A stretch of DNA of 64,000 nucleotides from Marasmius tenuissimus (Eukaryota > Basidiomycota > Agaricomycetes > Agaricales > Marasmiaceae). Every line of letters starts with the position of its first letter. Within the stretch, counting starts at the first letter, position 1. The stretch is from assembly GCA_029532415.1 (NCBI GenBank), contig JAQOTA010000006.1:124001-188000 (forward strand). The letters are read 5' to 3'. Below the pieces are notes generated by a model that saw nothing but the letters and a program-made list of their open reading frames with translations, did not search any database and was not told the origin of the DNA. Below, one piece after another: positions 47,664-59,739 of this stretch. Both the position numbers and the translations under genes were made by a program.

Positions 47664-48601
47664 CTACGCAATCAGACCAAAGAACCTCAGCATGTACTGC
47701 TCATTGACCGGCGCCGTATGTCCAACACCCTGACCAAAGTAACCCTGTAGCTTGGTCCCGTCGCCATAGACCATCTGCGTATATTCCGAGCTTGGTACAC
47801 CGGTATTATTCTTGCTGAGGCTAGCCCCCAAAACCTGACTCCACTGCTTTAGGGTTTCCTGTCCACAGGCCGGTTTAACCAACGTATCCGCGAGTCCGTG
47901 CCAAATCTGCATCTTAGGGTATGCTCCAGTGTATCCCGGGAAGCTATTCCCGACGAAATTTGCCCATTCCTGGGGTGTATGTGTGAGTCCCTGGGCACAT
48001 GTCTGGTTGGCCGATGCAGGGGTCGCCGATGAAGCTCCCGCAAAGCACGCATGGGCAGTACCAGAGTAGGCGGATCCAGCGACGAAAACATCGGGGTAGA
48101 CGGCGGCTAGGACGTTGGTCATCATGGCGCCGGAGGAAGTGCCAAAGACGAAAACTTTGGATTCGTCGCCTTTGTATTTGTCGAGAGTGTATTTGACCAT
48201 GTTAACGATGCCGAGAGCGTCCCCACCAGCATTATGAGTAAGACTGGCAGGATTGTTGACGTCCCAACAGTTAGACATGTTGGGAGTGCTGGGGAAAATG
48301 AGGATGAAGCCGTTTTGGTCGGCGTATTTTGGGACTTGGGTTTGGGTGAAGTATGCCTCGCCGGTTCCCCCACAACCATGAAGCTGTATCGAACGTTTTA
48401 GCTCTGCAGGTACGGTAGAAGTTTGGCATGGATAGAACTCACCGCGACGATAACGGCTGGATTAGTTGCAAGTTTGTCAGGGACGTAGATATTCATTCTA
48501 ATCCCGGTCGGATTACTACCCCAGTTCGTGACTTGTTGCAGGGAAGCACCGAGCGTGCCGACAGCAGTAGTTACCAGAAGGACCAAAGATTGCGGCTTCA
48601 T
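47664..48601 (-). CDS. Secreted CE1-type esterase (acetylxylan esterase / PHB-depolymerase-like)
   Basis: Two exons, 48601-48443 and 48383-47664, encode 292 residues. The first 19 or so (MKPQSLVLLVTTAVGTLGA) form a typical secretion signal. The fold is an alpha/beta-hydrolase of carbohydrate esterase family 1: the oxyanion-hole motif LHGCGGTG, NCWDVNN, the nucleophile elbow GTSSGAMMT, WHGLADTLV with the likely catalytic Asp, and GVGHTAP with the His. Family members remove acetyl groups from xylan, or related esters, outside the cell. There is no carbohydrate-binding module. The length is normal for a catalytic domain alone. A TATA box lies about 50 bp upstream. The exact substrate cannot be read from sequence. 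Confidence 0.92.
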
Positions 48602-48648
48602 GGTGAGGGGAAGAACGATTGGAGACCCAGCGGTCTCTAGGTATCGAC

Positions 48649-48654
48649 TTTATA
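48649..48654 (-). promoter_or_regulatory. TATA box of the esterase gene
   Basis: TATAAA on the minus strand, 48 bp before the ATG at 48601. Confidence 0.55.
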
Positions 48655-48659
48655 TGCAG

Positions 48660-49310
48660 TGCCTGTAGAATATCGGATTTTTGGTACCCCACATGATGTT
48701 CTCATGCAATGTACAACAACGTGAAAGCCAATGACCGTGATATTCTATTGTGGCCCTTCGTCCGACGACCGCTACCACCTTGAGAGGCCCAGAGAATTGG
48801 TATGAATAGGTAGCGAGTGGTCCAATTCCTCGGATCCTATAGTACCACACTTTTTTTTGCGTGACCCCAGCCCGTGCATGCTTTGCGGTCTTTTATGGGA
48901 CTTGAACCAGGAGGTTGAGGAGACACGATACATATCGAGACGTAGTTTGACGAAGTAGAGATCTCAAGCGGTCGAGGGCCTGGATAGCAAGAATGCTGGT
49001 CCTACTTAGGAGTGCTTGAAGAAACCGGAGAAACCGGGAGAACCACTATCCACAGGTACTGACACTTACTTCCCACGATACTCGCACACATTCCAATCTG
49101 TTCCAATTCACTCACGGAATCGGATGCGCCAGTATCACGGAGCTAAGGTCGAGCGAGTTGCGTTAATGAGGCCTTTTCTGTGTATCAGGTTAGGGAAAGT
49201 CAAGCATAACGGTCAATTCCAATCGATGCCGATTCAAGTACTGTTCGATAATGTTACAAGTTCATACAAGCGACGTGCGGTCGGACAAGAAAAAGGACCT
49301 CAAGTGACTA
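48660..49310. other. Gene-free stretch
   Basis: The upstream region of the esterase gene and the 3' flank of the coiled-coil gene. No supported gene. Confidence 0.55.
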
Positions 49311-51241
49311 CTAGCGAAACTGGGTGCGGTTTGTTTCCTTCAGTGACTCCATAATCGTATCCTGCAGAACCACTTTAGCCTTCAACATGACTCGATGGTC
49401 TTCGATACGCTCGGTCGTTATGGTTGAAGGCGGCAGCCAGGTGGTTTTGGACAACCCCAAGTCCGTGGAACAAAAAACCACAGGTATCGGACTGGAAGTA
49501 GGGGAGCGTCGCCTGGTACTGGAAGTGCCAAAAGCATCCTCCATGGCCTCTTGGTTGTAGTTCTCTCCGGGTGATGCTAGAAAGACAGTCCAATCTTCAT
49601 CGATGGTATCCGAGAGGGCCCTGTCGAGCCGACCTGCACGATCAAGAATCTCGCGAATGCCGCTTTCCATTGCTTCATACAACCTCCCCGAGCTGTGTAA
49701 TTTTTGCTCTCGAACTTCGGATGTCCATTTCCCGGCGGTGGAGAGGACGAGGGCGACCGATTGGATGAGGTGGTATCCCACGGTTTTCTCTATAGTCGTA
49801 TACGAAGCAAACTTTGATTGGGCCTTGGTCATGGCTCTCCATCGACCTGCTATGGTCGGCAATGCCGCTGAAACATTTTGAGAGGCTTGACGTCAAAACA
49901 GTGTTTGTCAAACTCACCACTCTCGCGGATACCATTGTGGAGACCTTCAAGATAGTTGGACTGTTCGGAGTGTGGAATGGCGTAAGCATTCACCATCTGC
50001 ACCAAGTGCTTAGATATGATCGCCTGAAGTGCGCTTTGAAGAATCGCACGGAACGTGTCGTATGAACGCTTTGACCACGCAGCTTCGAGCGGCCCTAGGA
50101 TGGCCTCTTCCAACATGAACTTGATCTCGTCGTGCCCGGGCCACGAGTCAAAACCGTCCAGAGGCGTACATTTGTCATCGATCTCAATATCGGCCATATC
50201 GACAATAGAAGCCGCCACGTTGAAGACCTCCGTGTTCAACGCCTCTGCCAGATTGATCAACTCTGCTCCTGAATATAATCGTGCTGGGTTTAGGTAGTTC
50301 TGTGCAGACTGGAGCTCCTGTGTACGCTGAGCGAGTAGCTGGCGGTCGGAGGCATGGGCATTTTCCCTCTGCTGGTGTTCTGCTATCTGTGTTCCGCAAT
50401 GAACTCGCATCTGTTCGAATGCGAGCCTTTCCTCGTTCAGCTTGTTGTTCAAAGCTTTGAGTTCCGCGTGAGAAGTCTCCAATTCCTTTGCCAGCTTTCT
50501 CTTCGAACTCCTCAATTCGTCTATCTTCCCTTGCAGTTGCCGGCTGCCTTCCTCTAACTTACGACGAGAAGCATCGCGGGCTGATGTCGATGGACTCTCG
50601 GATCCCTCAACGGTGGTATTGCTACTCGATCGGCCAGAAGTGCCTTTTCTCGACCTTTCGCGTGAGTTTCCGCCCGTAGGGCTCCGGGAGTAATCGGGAG
50701 CTTCGTCAGCGACCAATTCATGAAACTCTGAATACTGCTTTAGTTGCTGAGACAAGGGTATCGGTCGAATATTTACTTACCCATACTCCAATCTGCTACT
50801 TTCGTACTGGCGTTCCCGCTCATGGTCGCATCTGCATCTTCAAAGGAGACCTTCGCCTCTCTTTCCTCCCTTTGTTCGAAGCCAATCTGGGTCGTGATCA
50901 CATCTCCGACACCATTCTGATGATTCCCACAGAAGCGATCGGGTTTGTTATCTTTCGGTCGAATAACAGTCACGAAAAAGCCATTGGTAGGTTCGAGCAG
51001 AGGATATGAGGAACATACCTTGTGTAGTTTCCCTAGGCTCGCATTGCTGACGACTGTGACCATAGTCTCCTTCCCTGGATTGATGCCGTCGAAAGTCACC
51101 TGGCGTCACACGACTGGACATGCTGGTAGCTCGTTCAGGATCTCCTGTGGCAGGTTTTCTGGCTGAGGGGATGAAGGAAGAGAGGAAAAGACGCATCATA
51201 ATCAATGGAGCCTCGCTTCGTGAGCTTCCTTCAAGTTCCAT
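49311..51241 (-). CDS. Coiled-coil protein of unknown function, 586 residues
   Basis: Four exons (51241-51019, 50951-50781, 50727-49918, 49867-49311) give 1761 nt in one frame. The N-terminus is polar and basic. Exon 3 begins EFHELVADEAPDYSRSP, passes a Ser/Arg-rich stretch and enters a heptad-like coiled coil of about 100 residues (RRKLEEGSRQLQGKIDELRS onward). A globular helical half follows with SWPGHDEIKFMLEEAILGPL, GRWRAMTKAQSKFASY and GLYEAM-type helices, ending NRTQFR. The exon 3 acceptor was taken at TTCAG (50728-50732) because nearer sites break the frame. I know similar coiled-coil proteins from Agaricomycetes but no function. It is divergent from the Hsp70-like gene, with 189 bp between start codons. 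Confidence 0.75.
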
Positions 51242-51430
51242 CCTTCTCGGCTACGCGTTGCCCTCGTGAAGCCCACAAAAGGGAACTTCACGTCTCACAG
51301 CCGCCAAATTTCGAATTTGACTTGACTCACCTTTACCGCAGCTGTTGAATTAGGGATTCGCGTTGCGTGTCTTTGTTTGCAGTATAAAACAGCCGTTGTT
51401 CCGATTCAGCTCTCTATCTTCCCTCCTACC
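51242..51430. promoter_or_regulatory. Bidirectional promoter between the coiled-coil and Hsp70-like genes
   Basis: Only 189 bp separate the two start codons. GTATAAAACA at 51382-51391 is a TATA box about 45 bp before the plus-strand ATG. No clear TATA box is seen for the minus-strand gene. Confidence 0.55.
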
Positions 51431-54004
51431 ATGATCATCCAACGTGAGTCTTACAGTGGTCAGCGTCGCAAACTTGTTCTCGCTTTCGATGTTGGCACCA
51501 CTTTCAGTGGCACATCCTACAGGTAAGGAACTTCGGTTGTCGACGCATTGAAACCTCAAACTAACTTGGTTTGTTCAGCATCCTTGATCCCGGCGTCATT
51601 CCTGAGATTCGTCCAGTTACACGGTGAGTCTGTCGTGATTTTCTTCGTCTTCAGTGTCACTGGATCGCGTTCTTTTAGTTATCCTGACCAAGAACATGTT
51701 GGAGGAGATGCTAAAATTCCGTCTATTGTCTACTATGACCGCCAGGGACACGTCAGAGCGGTTGGTGCGGAGGCATTACAAGAGCACATTCAAGAAGAGG
51801 CTGAGCAGGACGGCTGGTTCCTGTCCAAATGGTTGGTCGTTGATCAGTTCATTTTGGGTTATCGGTGTCTGACCACTGCTGGTTCCGCAAATTTTCTAGG
51901 TTCAAGCTTCATCTCAAGCCGAAGTCAAATGTTGAAGACCCTGGCGTTGATGTTATCAAGCGTATCCCTTCGCTACCAGCAAACAAGTCGGCAGAAGACG
52001 TGCTATCGGATTTTCTCGCCTATCTTTTTCGATGTGCAAAAGATTACATCGTCCAAACGATACCCGATTGTTCGTTCTGGGCCTCTATCGAGGGCAACAT
52101 TGATTTTGTGCTCACGCACCCTAACGGGTGGGAGGGACCGCAACAATACAGCATGCGCTGCGCTGCTATCAGGGCAGGCCTCGTTCCCGATACCCGCGAA
52201 GGCCGCAATCGAATAACCTTCGTCACGGAAGGAGAAGCTTGCCTCCACTTCTGTGTTCACAATCATCTCTCTGTATCTGTGAGCAAGCTAATCTCATCGC
52301 ATTTGTATTACTGAGCACTTACCGAAACCTTTATGGCTTGTTACAGGAACGTGAAAGTGTGCTGATAGTCGATGCTGGAGGGGGGACGATCGACCTGAGT
52401 ACGTACACCATACACCAAAAGCTGAACTCCGGCTCGCTCGCTGGAACAACGCCGATGCGTCTCGAGGAAGTCGCCGAACCTCAATGTAACTCGTCTATGC
52501 TCTCTCCACGGTCACTACTAATAGAGTACTGATGTTATCGTACGATTCAGGTTTATTTGCCGGCTCTGTGTTTGTGACCAGCAATGCTCGAGCATACATT
52601 GACGGTAAATAGCCCTACTTCCCGAATTCGCAGGCGCTGATGCTACCATTAGAGATGCTTTTCGGAACGCGCTTCTCCGATAGTATCGATCGTATTGTAG
52701 AGGAATTTGACAAGACCGCAAAGCTTCGGTTCAAAAGTGCCAATCAGTCGACGTACATCAGGTTCGGAAGCCTCAGGGACAACGACGCCTCACTGCAGAT
52801 ACGGAACGGGCAAATGGTTCTACCAGGGTGTGTTCCGACTTTATCTGTCGCTCGCGGTTCAAGCTGAATGGGGTCCAGCGTGGTGGTAGAACAATGCTTC
52901 GAACCATCACTCATTGCGGTCACCGAAAGGATTGGATGTTTGATGAACGCAAGTGGAAATCGACCAATCAAGGTCAGAAACGATTTGACTGGATATACAC
53001 AAATGAGGCTAACATGCACACAATAGTACATCTTCCTCGTCGGAGGCTTCGGTGCAAGCGACTGGCTATTCTCAAAACTCCAACAGTTCGCCAGAGCGTG
53101 TGGCATTACCCTTTGTCGTCCTCAGAGTAATCTGTATGTCCCACGAGTTGAGATTCAGCGCGGCACGAGTTTACGACTGAGCTCAATATAGCAACAAAGC
53201 AACCGCAGACGGGGCGGTATCCTTCTACCTTGACCGTCTCGTTTCTGCCCGAGTCGCTAGATGGTCCTATGGTATTGAGTGCAGGACTGCCTTTGACTGG
53301 AGTAACCCCGAGCATCTTCAAAGGCAACATCTTATACAAGTAGGGTCTAGTGGAACGCGATATGTCCCCAAGAACTTCTTTTGCATCTTGAAGAAGGTAA
53401 GTTGACTCATATGTGGCATGAACCCTCCGTTGTGGATGGCTAATCCATTATTCTCTGGCCAGGACACGCGGGTGTCTGAAACTCGAGAGTTTAAAGCACC
53501 CTTCCAGCGGGAAAGTCACGATCGAAATTCTTTCCTTTCGGTTTCCGTTGATATTCTATCATATCGGGGGAGAGGTTCTGATCCCGGATGGTTGGACATA
53601 GATCCTGGTACGCCTTCCTGCTTGTTTCATCATCCTGCGCGAATACTGACTCGCAGGTAAACAATCACTGTAGGCAACTATCCTGTTTTATGCACCGTCA
53701 AGGGGGATACATACCAAATAGCGAGATCGCTTCCTCCCCTGATGGGAGACACAGGAATATATTACAGAATTGATTTCAATGTGGTTTTGCTATTCGGCCT
53801 TACGGAGCTAAAAGCTCAGCTTTCTTGGATGGAGAATGTAAGTTTCTGGTCCGTACTCTATTGAGAGGACACTGATATTTTCCTTTTGTCGGCCAACCAG
53901 GGAGTTGAGAAAAGGAAAGTAAACTACATGTTCGGTCACTGCGCTCGGGCTAACGATGGCTGTATTCCAGGTGTCCCGCAGAGATTGTCTATGACCCGGA
54001 GTGA
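51431..54004 (+). CDS. Hsp70-like ATPase (HSPA12-type), about 597 residues
   Basis: Fourteen exons from ATG 51431 can be joined; coding blocks include 51431-51522, 51679-51831, 51900-52278, 52653-52827, 53192-53396 and 53674-53837. Actin/Hsp70-fold nucleotide motifs appear in order: AFDVGTTFSGTSY (phosphate 1), IVDAGGGTIDLSTY (phosphate 2) and FLVGGFGASDWL (adenosine). The substrate-binding domain of classic DnaK is replaced by a short beta-rich C-terminus, as in HSPA12-type proteins, which are expanded in Agaricomycetes. No partner is known. At the 3' end, the family-like frame CPAEIVYDPE ends at 54004, but the best canonical splice enters another frame and stops at 53994. The last exon is either mispredicted or carries a small frameshift. 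Confidence 0.85.
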
Positions 54005-54361
54005 GCCCAAACTGGGAATTAGACGCCGAGTCACCTTGACGGGACAATCACTAGGAAAAAATTACCACGTTATATGCCTTTTGCCCAACCCAAAAATGCA
54101 AAAAACATTCTAAATACTCGCTATAGCGAAAACGCAGTGAAAAGTTGGCGTAATCAATTGCAAATTTTGAATTTTGCCTGAATATCCGCAAAATCAAATA
54201 TTTAGGCTGTTGATTCTATTTTCGAGTTTCGAAAATGCATCCAACGTGGTATCTTTTTCCTAGTGAATATTTTTCCTTCACACGATTAGACTTCTTGGTC
54301 CAAATACTGGCACCTTCCATGTTGTAGTATAGCGAAATTCCAGAGAAACAACGTCTACAGT
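54005..54361. other. Convergent intergenic spacer
   Basis: An AT-rich spacer between the Hsp70-like gene (plus) and the permease gene (minus). No gene seen. Confidence 0.6.
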
Positions 54362-56987
54362 TCATAATAACCATTCTGCAAATCTTCCCCATACGGTAGT
54401 CGGTGGTCTGTAATTTGCTTGCCACCATTTCTCGTCTTCGTCTACCTCCTCCAGCCCTCCAAGCAAGTCCATCTCCCCAGGCTTTCTCGCCGATGTGCGC
54501 TTGAACAGCTTGTACCCTATGTATATGACGAGCGAGAACATGACCCCAAAGTAAGCGGTGCTATCCCATCATGGTTAGGATAGAACAAAAGGCCAAAGCG
54601 AAAGAGAGAAACATACAAGAAACCTTGAATATCAAAGTGTCCGTCAATCTTGATGAAGACCGCAAAACCATTCGTCACTAGATTCAAGGTATAGAAGTCT
54701 CTGAACGGAAACTCGGACGAGAGACTTACATGTCAACAGGACACAAGCCCACAAGCCAAACCAAGGTGTATAAGGCATCCACACACCCTTAAAAGGCATA
54801 ACATCCCTCGATATCCCTTGCGCCTTCATCCCGTTGTTAAATCGTATCCAGGCAAGACATATGAAGAAAAAGTTGATCATGGCAGCGACCGAACTCAAGT
54901 CAATGAACCACCCGAAGACGACAGCTGCTCCTTTATTTACAGCTAAAATTGGTCGTCAGTACTGACAGAACGCAGTCGACAAGCGACATACTCATGTAGG
55001 ACAGCGAACAAATTCCCAGAACGAAAAGCAACGCGGTGAGTGGGACGCCGCGCTTTGTGGTATACGCGAAGATTTTTGGCGCTTGACCCTGTCGAGCGAG
55101 GCCGTGGATGGCTCGGACAGCAACAAAAACAAAAGAGTTCCCGCATGAAGTTGCAGACGTTATGATGACCGCGCTGCCAGTGAGGGACAGATGTCAGCAA
55201 CCGAGAGGTGGTGATTGACGAGGGGCAGAACTTACTTGATTATGTGTGGCAAGACAGTAACACCGAGATGCTGCATGCCAATAACGAGGGGAGAAGCACC
55301 GACACCTACGTATCCAGGTCAAGACTGCCTTGTTAGGTGTGCACGTGAACGTTCAACCCACCTGTGCCATTCGCAATACCTTCGATAAGATCCGGGTCGT
55401 TATGCGCGATGAGGATACCGACGCACAGTATACCTAAGACGTAAAACGCTGCTTGGGGTTGAGTGTCATACCGTAGCGGAAGACATTAAAACACGAACCC
55501 GTTACGCGCCAGATCACCCGTCTGAATTATCGGATGTCAGTTCCCGACGAGACCAAAAGAAACCGTGCTTTCCTCACCGAATCGCCTTGGGGATTGTTTT
55601 CCTCGGATTCTCAGCCTCAGCGGAACACATCGCGACCTAGGTAGCTGATCAAAGATCGTCCTACGTCGGACGAAACACCATACTGACGAATTCAGGTCCG
55701 CTAATGGAGAACGCAGCCATGCGGAAAACGCTCCAGAATCCAAGGAAACGTCCAAGATGCCCTTCAACGAGACTGCGAGAGCACGAGCGTCAATGATGCA
55801 TGCAACTGGACAACGAGGGCAACCGACTATTCAGCCATCGGACCTGGCTAGAGAACCCAATGTCATTAGATCATCTATGTCACGAGCCTCAGGGCACTCA
55901 CGTCGCGCCAATAACGGAACCCTATCCTATCATGGTGGGGATTACCACCTAACATGGCGATGAAGGTGAAGACTATGAATCCAAGGATGAGGATGACTTT
56001 GCCGGATGCAAAGTAGAATTCGGCCTATAGATCGTTCTGAGTACAGTCTATGGAAAAGTCTTCGCTACTTACCTCCCCATACAGCCGCACGGCAAAGGCG
56101 TTCAAGCAAAAGAACACGACCAGGCAGAACGTTACCCATATCGCCTCTGACGAGTCGGGTAGCCTGGGCGAAAATGAGCCCCCAAAAAAACGAAGAGAGC
56201 GAATCCACCCACCAGTATTTGAACAAACCACAAACAGCAGTGATCTCCGCGCAACTGAACGAAATACAGGTATCTTCCAGTGGCAAATCAGCAGTTTTCC
56301 AGCGACTCAGTGACGATAATGACCTACATACGTAGTTCCAGCCACACGCTACTCCTGCGGCTGGATCGACGAAACGATGTGTCCAGTGAATGAAACTCCC
56401 GTTCACTGGCTTGAGGGGAACATCAGTATCCGTGGAGCTTCAAGATATCGACTGAAAACCGACGTGAAGGGTTGCGAGTTCTCCCGCTGCCTGGGTGACT
56501 GTATCAAAAAGAGAGGTATTATTCGGCATCTCAGCGAGCCCAATGCTAATAGCGACACGTACCACACCAGACGACGACACAGAAGATACTATATCCCAAT
56601 AGACAGGATAATGGACCACCCATCACCAATGCACGCCCTGACCCAACTGACTCCGACTAGATCAGGGATGGAATACACGAATTTGAAATTTGATAGAACG
56701 CACTGAACAGCCCACTAAACGATTTCTCATGAACAACATATTGGGTAACGGACTCAAAAACTGCGACTCACATTCCGATAGTGCCTCCTATGGCACTAGA
56801 GGGCGAAGGTCAACGCGAGGAGGTTCGAGTGATAGGGTGCTGAAAGAACGTACATTAGCTGCATATGACGAGATTTGAGCCCTCGATGGGTCTGCATCCT
56901 TGAAGTATCAAAGCCATTTTGACCACCAGAGGAAACTGACTCGCGGGCGACAGCGTCGAGCTCCTTCTTAGAGTCCGAGTCCGACAT
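54362..56987 (-). CDS. Amino-acid permease, YAT family (APC superfamily)
   Basis: A many-exon gene reads from MSDSDSKKELDAVAR (56987) to a TGA at 54364-54362. Motifs in order are KSRHMQLIAIGGTIG (start of span 1), GELATLHPVNGSFIHW and FVDPAAGVACGWNY, EITAVCGLFKYW, CLVVFFCLNAFAVRLYGEAE, MLGGNPHHDRIGFRYWRD, PEFVSM followed by AMCSAEAENPRKTIPKAIR, VAVRAIHGLARQGQAPKIF, GWFIDLSSVAAMINFFFICLA and a cytosolic tail with DEDEKWW. These are hallmarks of the yeast amino-acid transporter family, twelve-span proton symporters of the plasma membrane. All pieces fit by GT-AG splicing where checked; one donor, GTGTTT near 55687, is weak. The exact substrate is not readable. I did not fix every exon boundary. 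Confidence 0.88.
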
Positions 56988-57829
56988 GAGAGACAGGTAG
57001 ACGGGTGTGTGTGTGCCTTGTTTCTAGTTTAAGAGGAGATTCCACAACGATAAGGGAGGCTTCGGGACCTGGTGACCCACTTGATGAGAGTTACGCTATC
57101 GCTTTCAGCTCAATCAATTTTCCGTGCTATTGCTGGCTGAAGGCGCTCGATTGTTTGGCCCATCGATGGCGTTCCCTGGGAATCCCTAGCGAATCTGCAG
57201 CCGGTACAGACATCAGCAGGTAGTCACACCACCATTTGGGATGCTATCTGAGCTCACTCCCACGTTCATGGTTTTGTCCTTCTCCCGTCGGTTGTTGTTG
57301 ATACTGTGCTGTTCGCGTCGTTTTCCGCGGTCCGAATGGTCCTGAGGTGATCTAAACTCATAGATAAGTACTGGTAACTGGGGAAGAGTTTGATGCGTGT
57401 AGAAGACCAGAACACGACGAAACCGATCAGAAAGTCGCGTTCAACCAGAGAAAGACCAGCAGCCTGAAGGCGTACCCTTATTATCTTTCACTGTGCTCTC
57501 CTGCCACGGCATCAACTAGTACAAACCCCCTATCAAACACCGGCATCTGTGATTTGCTTCAACGAGACAATGAGGAGACCCTTGAATCCCGAATGGCCAC
57601 TGGCGTAGGTTGTCGAGTGTGATTCTTGTTAGTCGAGGAGAGGTCGAGGTTCAACGTCAACTCGGAGCAGACGCGTTGACGCGTGCTCGGCCCAAGCGCC
57701 CGTAGCGAACCTTTACCCGGGACCACGACAAGCACTATCTTCACCTTTCCTCTCGTTCGGTTTTTCTATTTGTTTTTCATCGCGCAAATCTCGTAAGAGC
57801 AATTGGAAACCTATTGTGGCTGGAGATGA
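56988..57829. other. Permease upstream region, gene-free
   Basis: No supported gene. The stretch near 57780-57900 resembles 63640-63740 (shared TGTGGCTGGAG or TATGGCTGGAG, and CATGGTCAGCT), which suggests two copies of the 5' part of one gene family. Confidence 0.45.
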
Positions 57830-58515
57830 GTGAGAAGGGTGATCCATGGTCAGCTCAAGTTCTCTGTTCAACGAAACGATAGGTTCACTGTCTCAAACAG
57901 AAGACAAGAAGAGAAACCATCGACTTTCACCGGTTCAGCTTCGACTTTTTACAATTGGATCGTCCGAAAGACCGCCTTCACCTACGGATCTTGGTCGACA
58001 GATGGAGCCTTGGAGATGGATGTTTCACCAGCCTTACCCGTCAACACTCGACACCCTTGGTCAACGGCAAGTGCACCTATTTTGATCCCATCGCTCTCTT
58101 GATCATACCTTTCGGAAACTCGTACCATCCGCCCTTCGACACCTCTCCGTCGTCGGCCGATCTCCCGACTACTAAAACCAAGCTTTTTCTGCCAGGTTGC
58201 GAAGCCGAGGGGAGAATGATGATTGTTTATTGTGGGCGAGCGGGGACACGAGTACGAGAGAAGGCTCAGGTCTAGATGTACGATCTGCTCGTTTATTCCG
58301 TGTTTAATCTCTTACTCTCTTCAGAAACGTCAACTCTGCACCCTGGCCTCTACCTTATCAACCACGCGTACTCGTTACATCGCATTTGGCATTTTACGAC
58401 CATCGGAGGCTACACGAAGAGGGGAAGGGTATTCGGGGGGCGAGTCGTGATGAAACTGGGGGGAGGTGGTAGGGGGGTGGTGTCGTTTCGTCGACAACTC
58501 ATCAATGAAGTCTTA
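57830..58515 (+). pseudogene. Incomplete gene of an unidentified family, 3' end at a MITE
   Basis: Plus-strand frames at 57955-58275 and 58276-58587 look like exons of one gene: KTKLFLPGCEAEGRMMIVYCG, then LYLINHAYSLHRIWHFTTIGG. The second resembles minus-strand relics in array units 1, 2 and 3. Frames near the start disagree, and the last frame runs into the Harbinger-like MITE at 58516, which supplies its final residues and stop. I cannot name the family. It is probably decayed, or truncated by the MITE. Confidence 0.4.
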
Positions 58516-58695
58516 GGGCCTGTTCGGCAAAAAGTTGCCGGTAAAAGATATCGTGATAATCTTCCTTATATGGAAGGAGCACAATGATTTTGGCGTGTTT
58601 TGTGGCTCGCTGATGACGAATTTTGCGACTTCTCCTTCCAAATAAGGGAATATATCACGATGTCTTTTACCGGTAACTTTTTACCGAACAGGCCC
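58516..58695. mobile_element. 180-bp PIF/Harbinger-like MITE
   Basis: The element starts GGGCCTGTTCGGCAAAAAG and ends with the complement of GGGCCTGTTCGGTAAAAAG. The arms are about 64 bp with a handful of mismatches. TTA is duplicated on both sides (58513-58515 and 58696-58698). The GGGCCTGTTCGG-type terminus and a 3-bp TTA/TAA duplication are typical of PIF/Harbinger MITEs. It has no coding capacity. Confidence 0.9.
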
Positions 58696-58741
58696 TTAGG
58701 CGTTAACGAGGGATAGTTCGCACCGTTTCTTTACCGACCTT

Positions 58742-59034
58742 GTGCCTTTCACAAGACGACGGGTTGAACACTGGAATCTGTCGGGGAGCGCGTACACGAA
58801 AACCTTATCCGAGAAGCCTTCTACAAGACTCACGCCTTCGTTCGACTACGGTGCACATGCCATATGGGCGTTATTAGGCTCCAAATGGCTATTATATGAC
58901 TTTCCGGGATGCACGTCTGTCAGAAGCGTCAATGTTCAGCATCAACACCTCTTGGTCAGTCTTGACTCTCTTGGCCACCAGCTATTGTTCACCGAGTAGC
59001 GCTCAACAGCTCTTCAGGCCCTTTTATCCCTTTC
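58742..59034 (+). other. Short open frame without support
   Basis: Overlapping plus-strand frames follow the MITE. They may be 5' exons of the next gene, but no splice path is clearly better than the ATG at 59035. Confidence 0.3.
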
Positions 59035-59739
59035 ATGTCAGGTCGAACGTCCTCGAATCCATCACGACCCTTCAATGCATCGGGCCTCCTCTGCTCCCAG
59101 TTGTACGCCGCCATCTTTGCCCTCCCGGTCGCTCGTCAGCTCTCCGATCCTTGCTCTGTCTCTCGCACGAATGTTATGCTTGGGTATTTCATTATCGAGA
59201 CTGGAGGAGCAATAAAGTGCGAACACCTACACTCTGAGTCTCCCCATTACCCTCCAGCCGATCTCGATGACATGGAATACCCGCTGAAAGATGTAAATGA
59301 CGCCGAGTCAGGGAGACCCGCTTCGACACGTCTGACAGCTGCCAACAGCCAAACAAGCCCAGAGTTCGTTCAATCAGCTGCAGGCAGTGCGCCTGAGGTG
59401 TGGAGGAGAAACGATACGAGTCTACGTCATAGGGCTCTGGAACGCAGGTGAATCTCTTGTTTCCTTCCGGAAACCTCAAGTTGCGAGCTCATCTTTGATT
59501 CCCCGAATGGCAGACGCAAATCGAACGAGCTGGGCGCCGGGGGCATTGCCGCGATTAGTGTTGCTCTCGGTGGGTCTGCGCTATGTATCATTTTGGGTAC
59601 TATAGCTCGCCGTCGTCATCCGAGGGGAGACGGAAGTGGGGGAGGGGGCTCAGGCGGCGACGGCGGTGGCGGCAGCGGTGATGGTGGTGGTGGATGCGGA
59701 GGTGATGGGGGCGGGGGTGGTGGTGACGGTGGTTGTTGA
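59035..59739 (+). CDS. Small single-span membrane protein with a Gly-rich tail
   Basis: Two exons, 59035-59447 and 59514-59739, make 212 residues. The N-terminal part has a hydrophobic stretch (LYAAIFALPVAR), then a polar Ser/Asp/Glu/Pro-rich segment. Exon 2 encodes a strong membrane span (AAISVALGGSALCIILGTIA) followed by the stop-transfer signal RRRHPRG. The tail of about 40 residues is nearly all Gly, Asp and Ser and ends GDGGC. This is the architecture of a type I membrane protein with a low-complexity cytosolic tail. No family is recognised. The start is the first ATG giving an open first exon; an upstream exon is possible. Confidence 0.55.

Noticed and set aside
47849..48091. Alternative minus-strand frame inside the esterase
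   Set aside because: It is an out-of-phase shadow of the CE1 coding exon.
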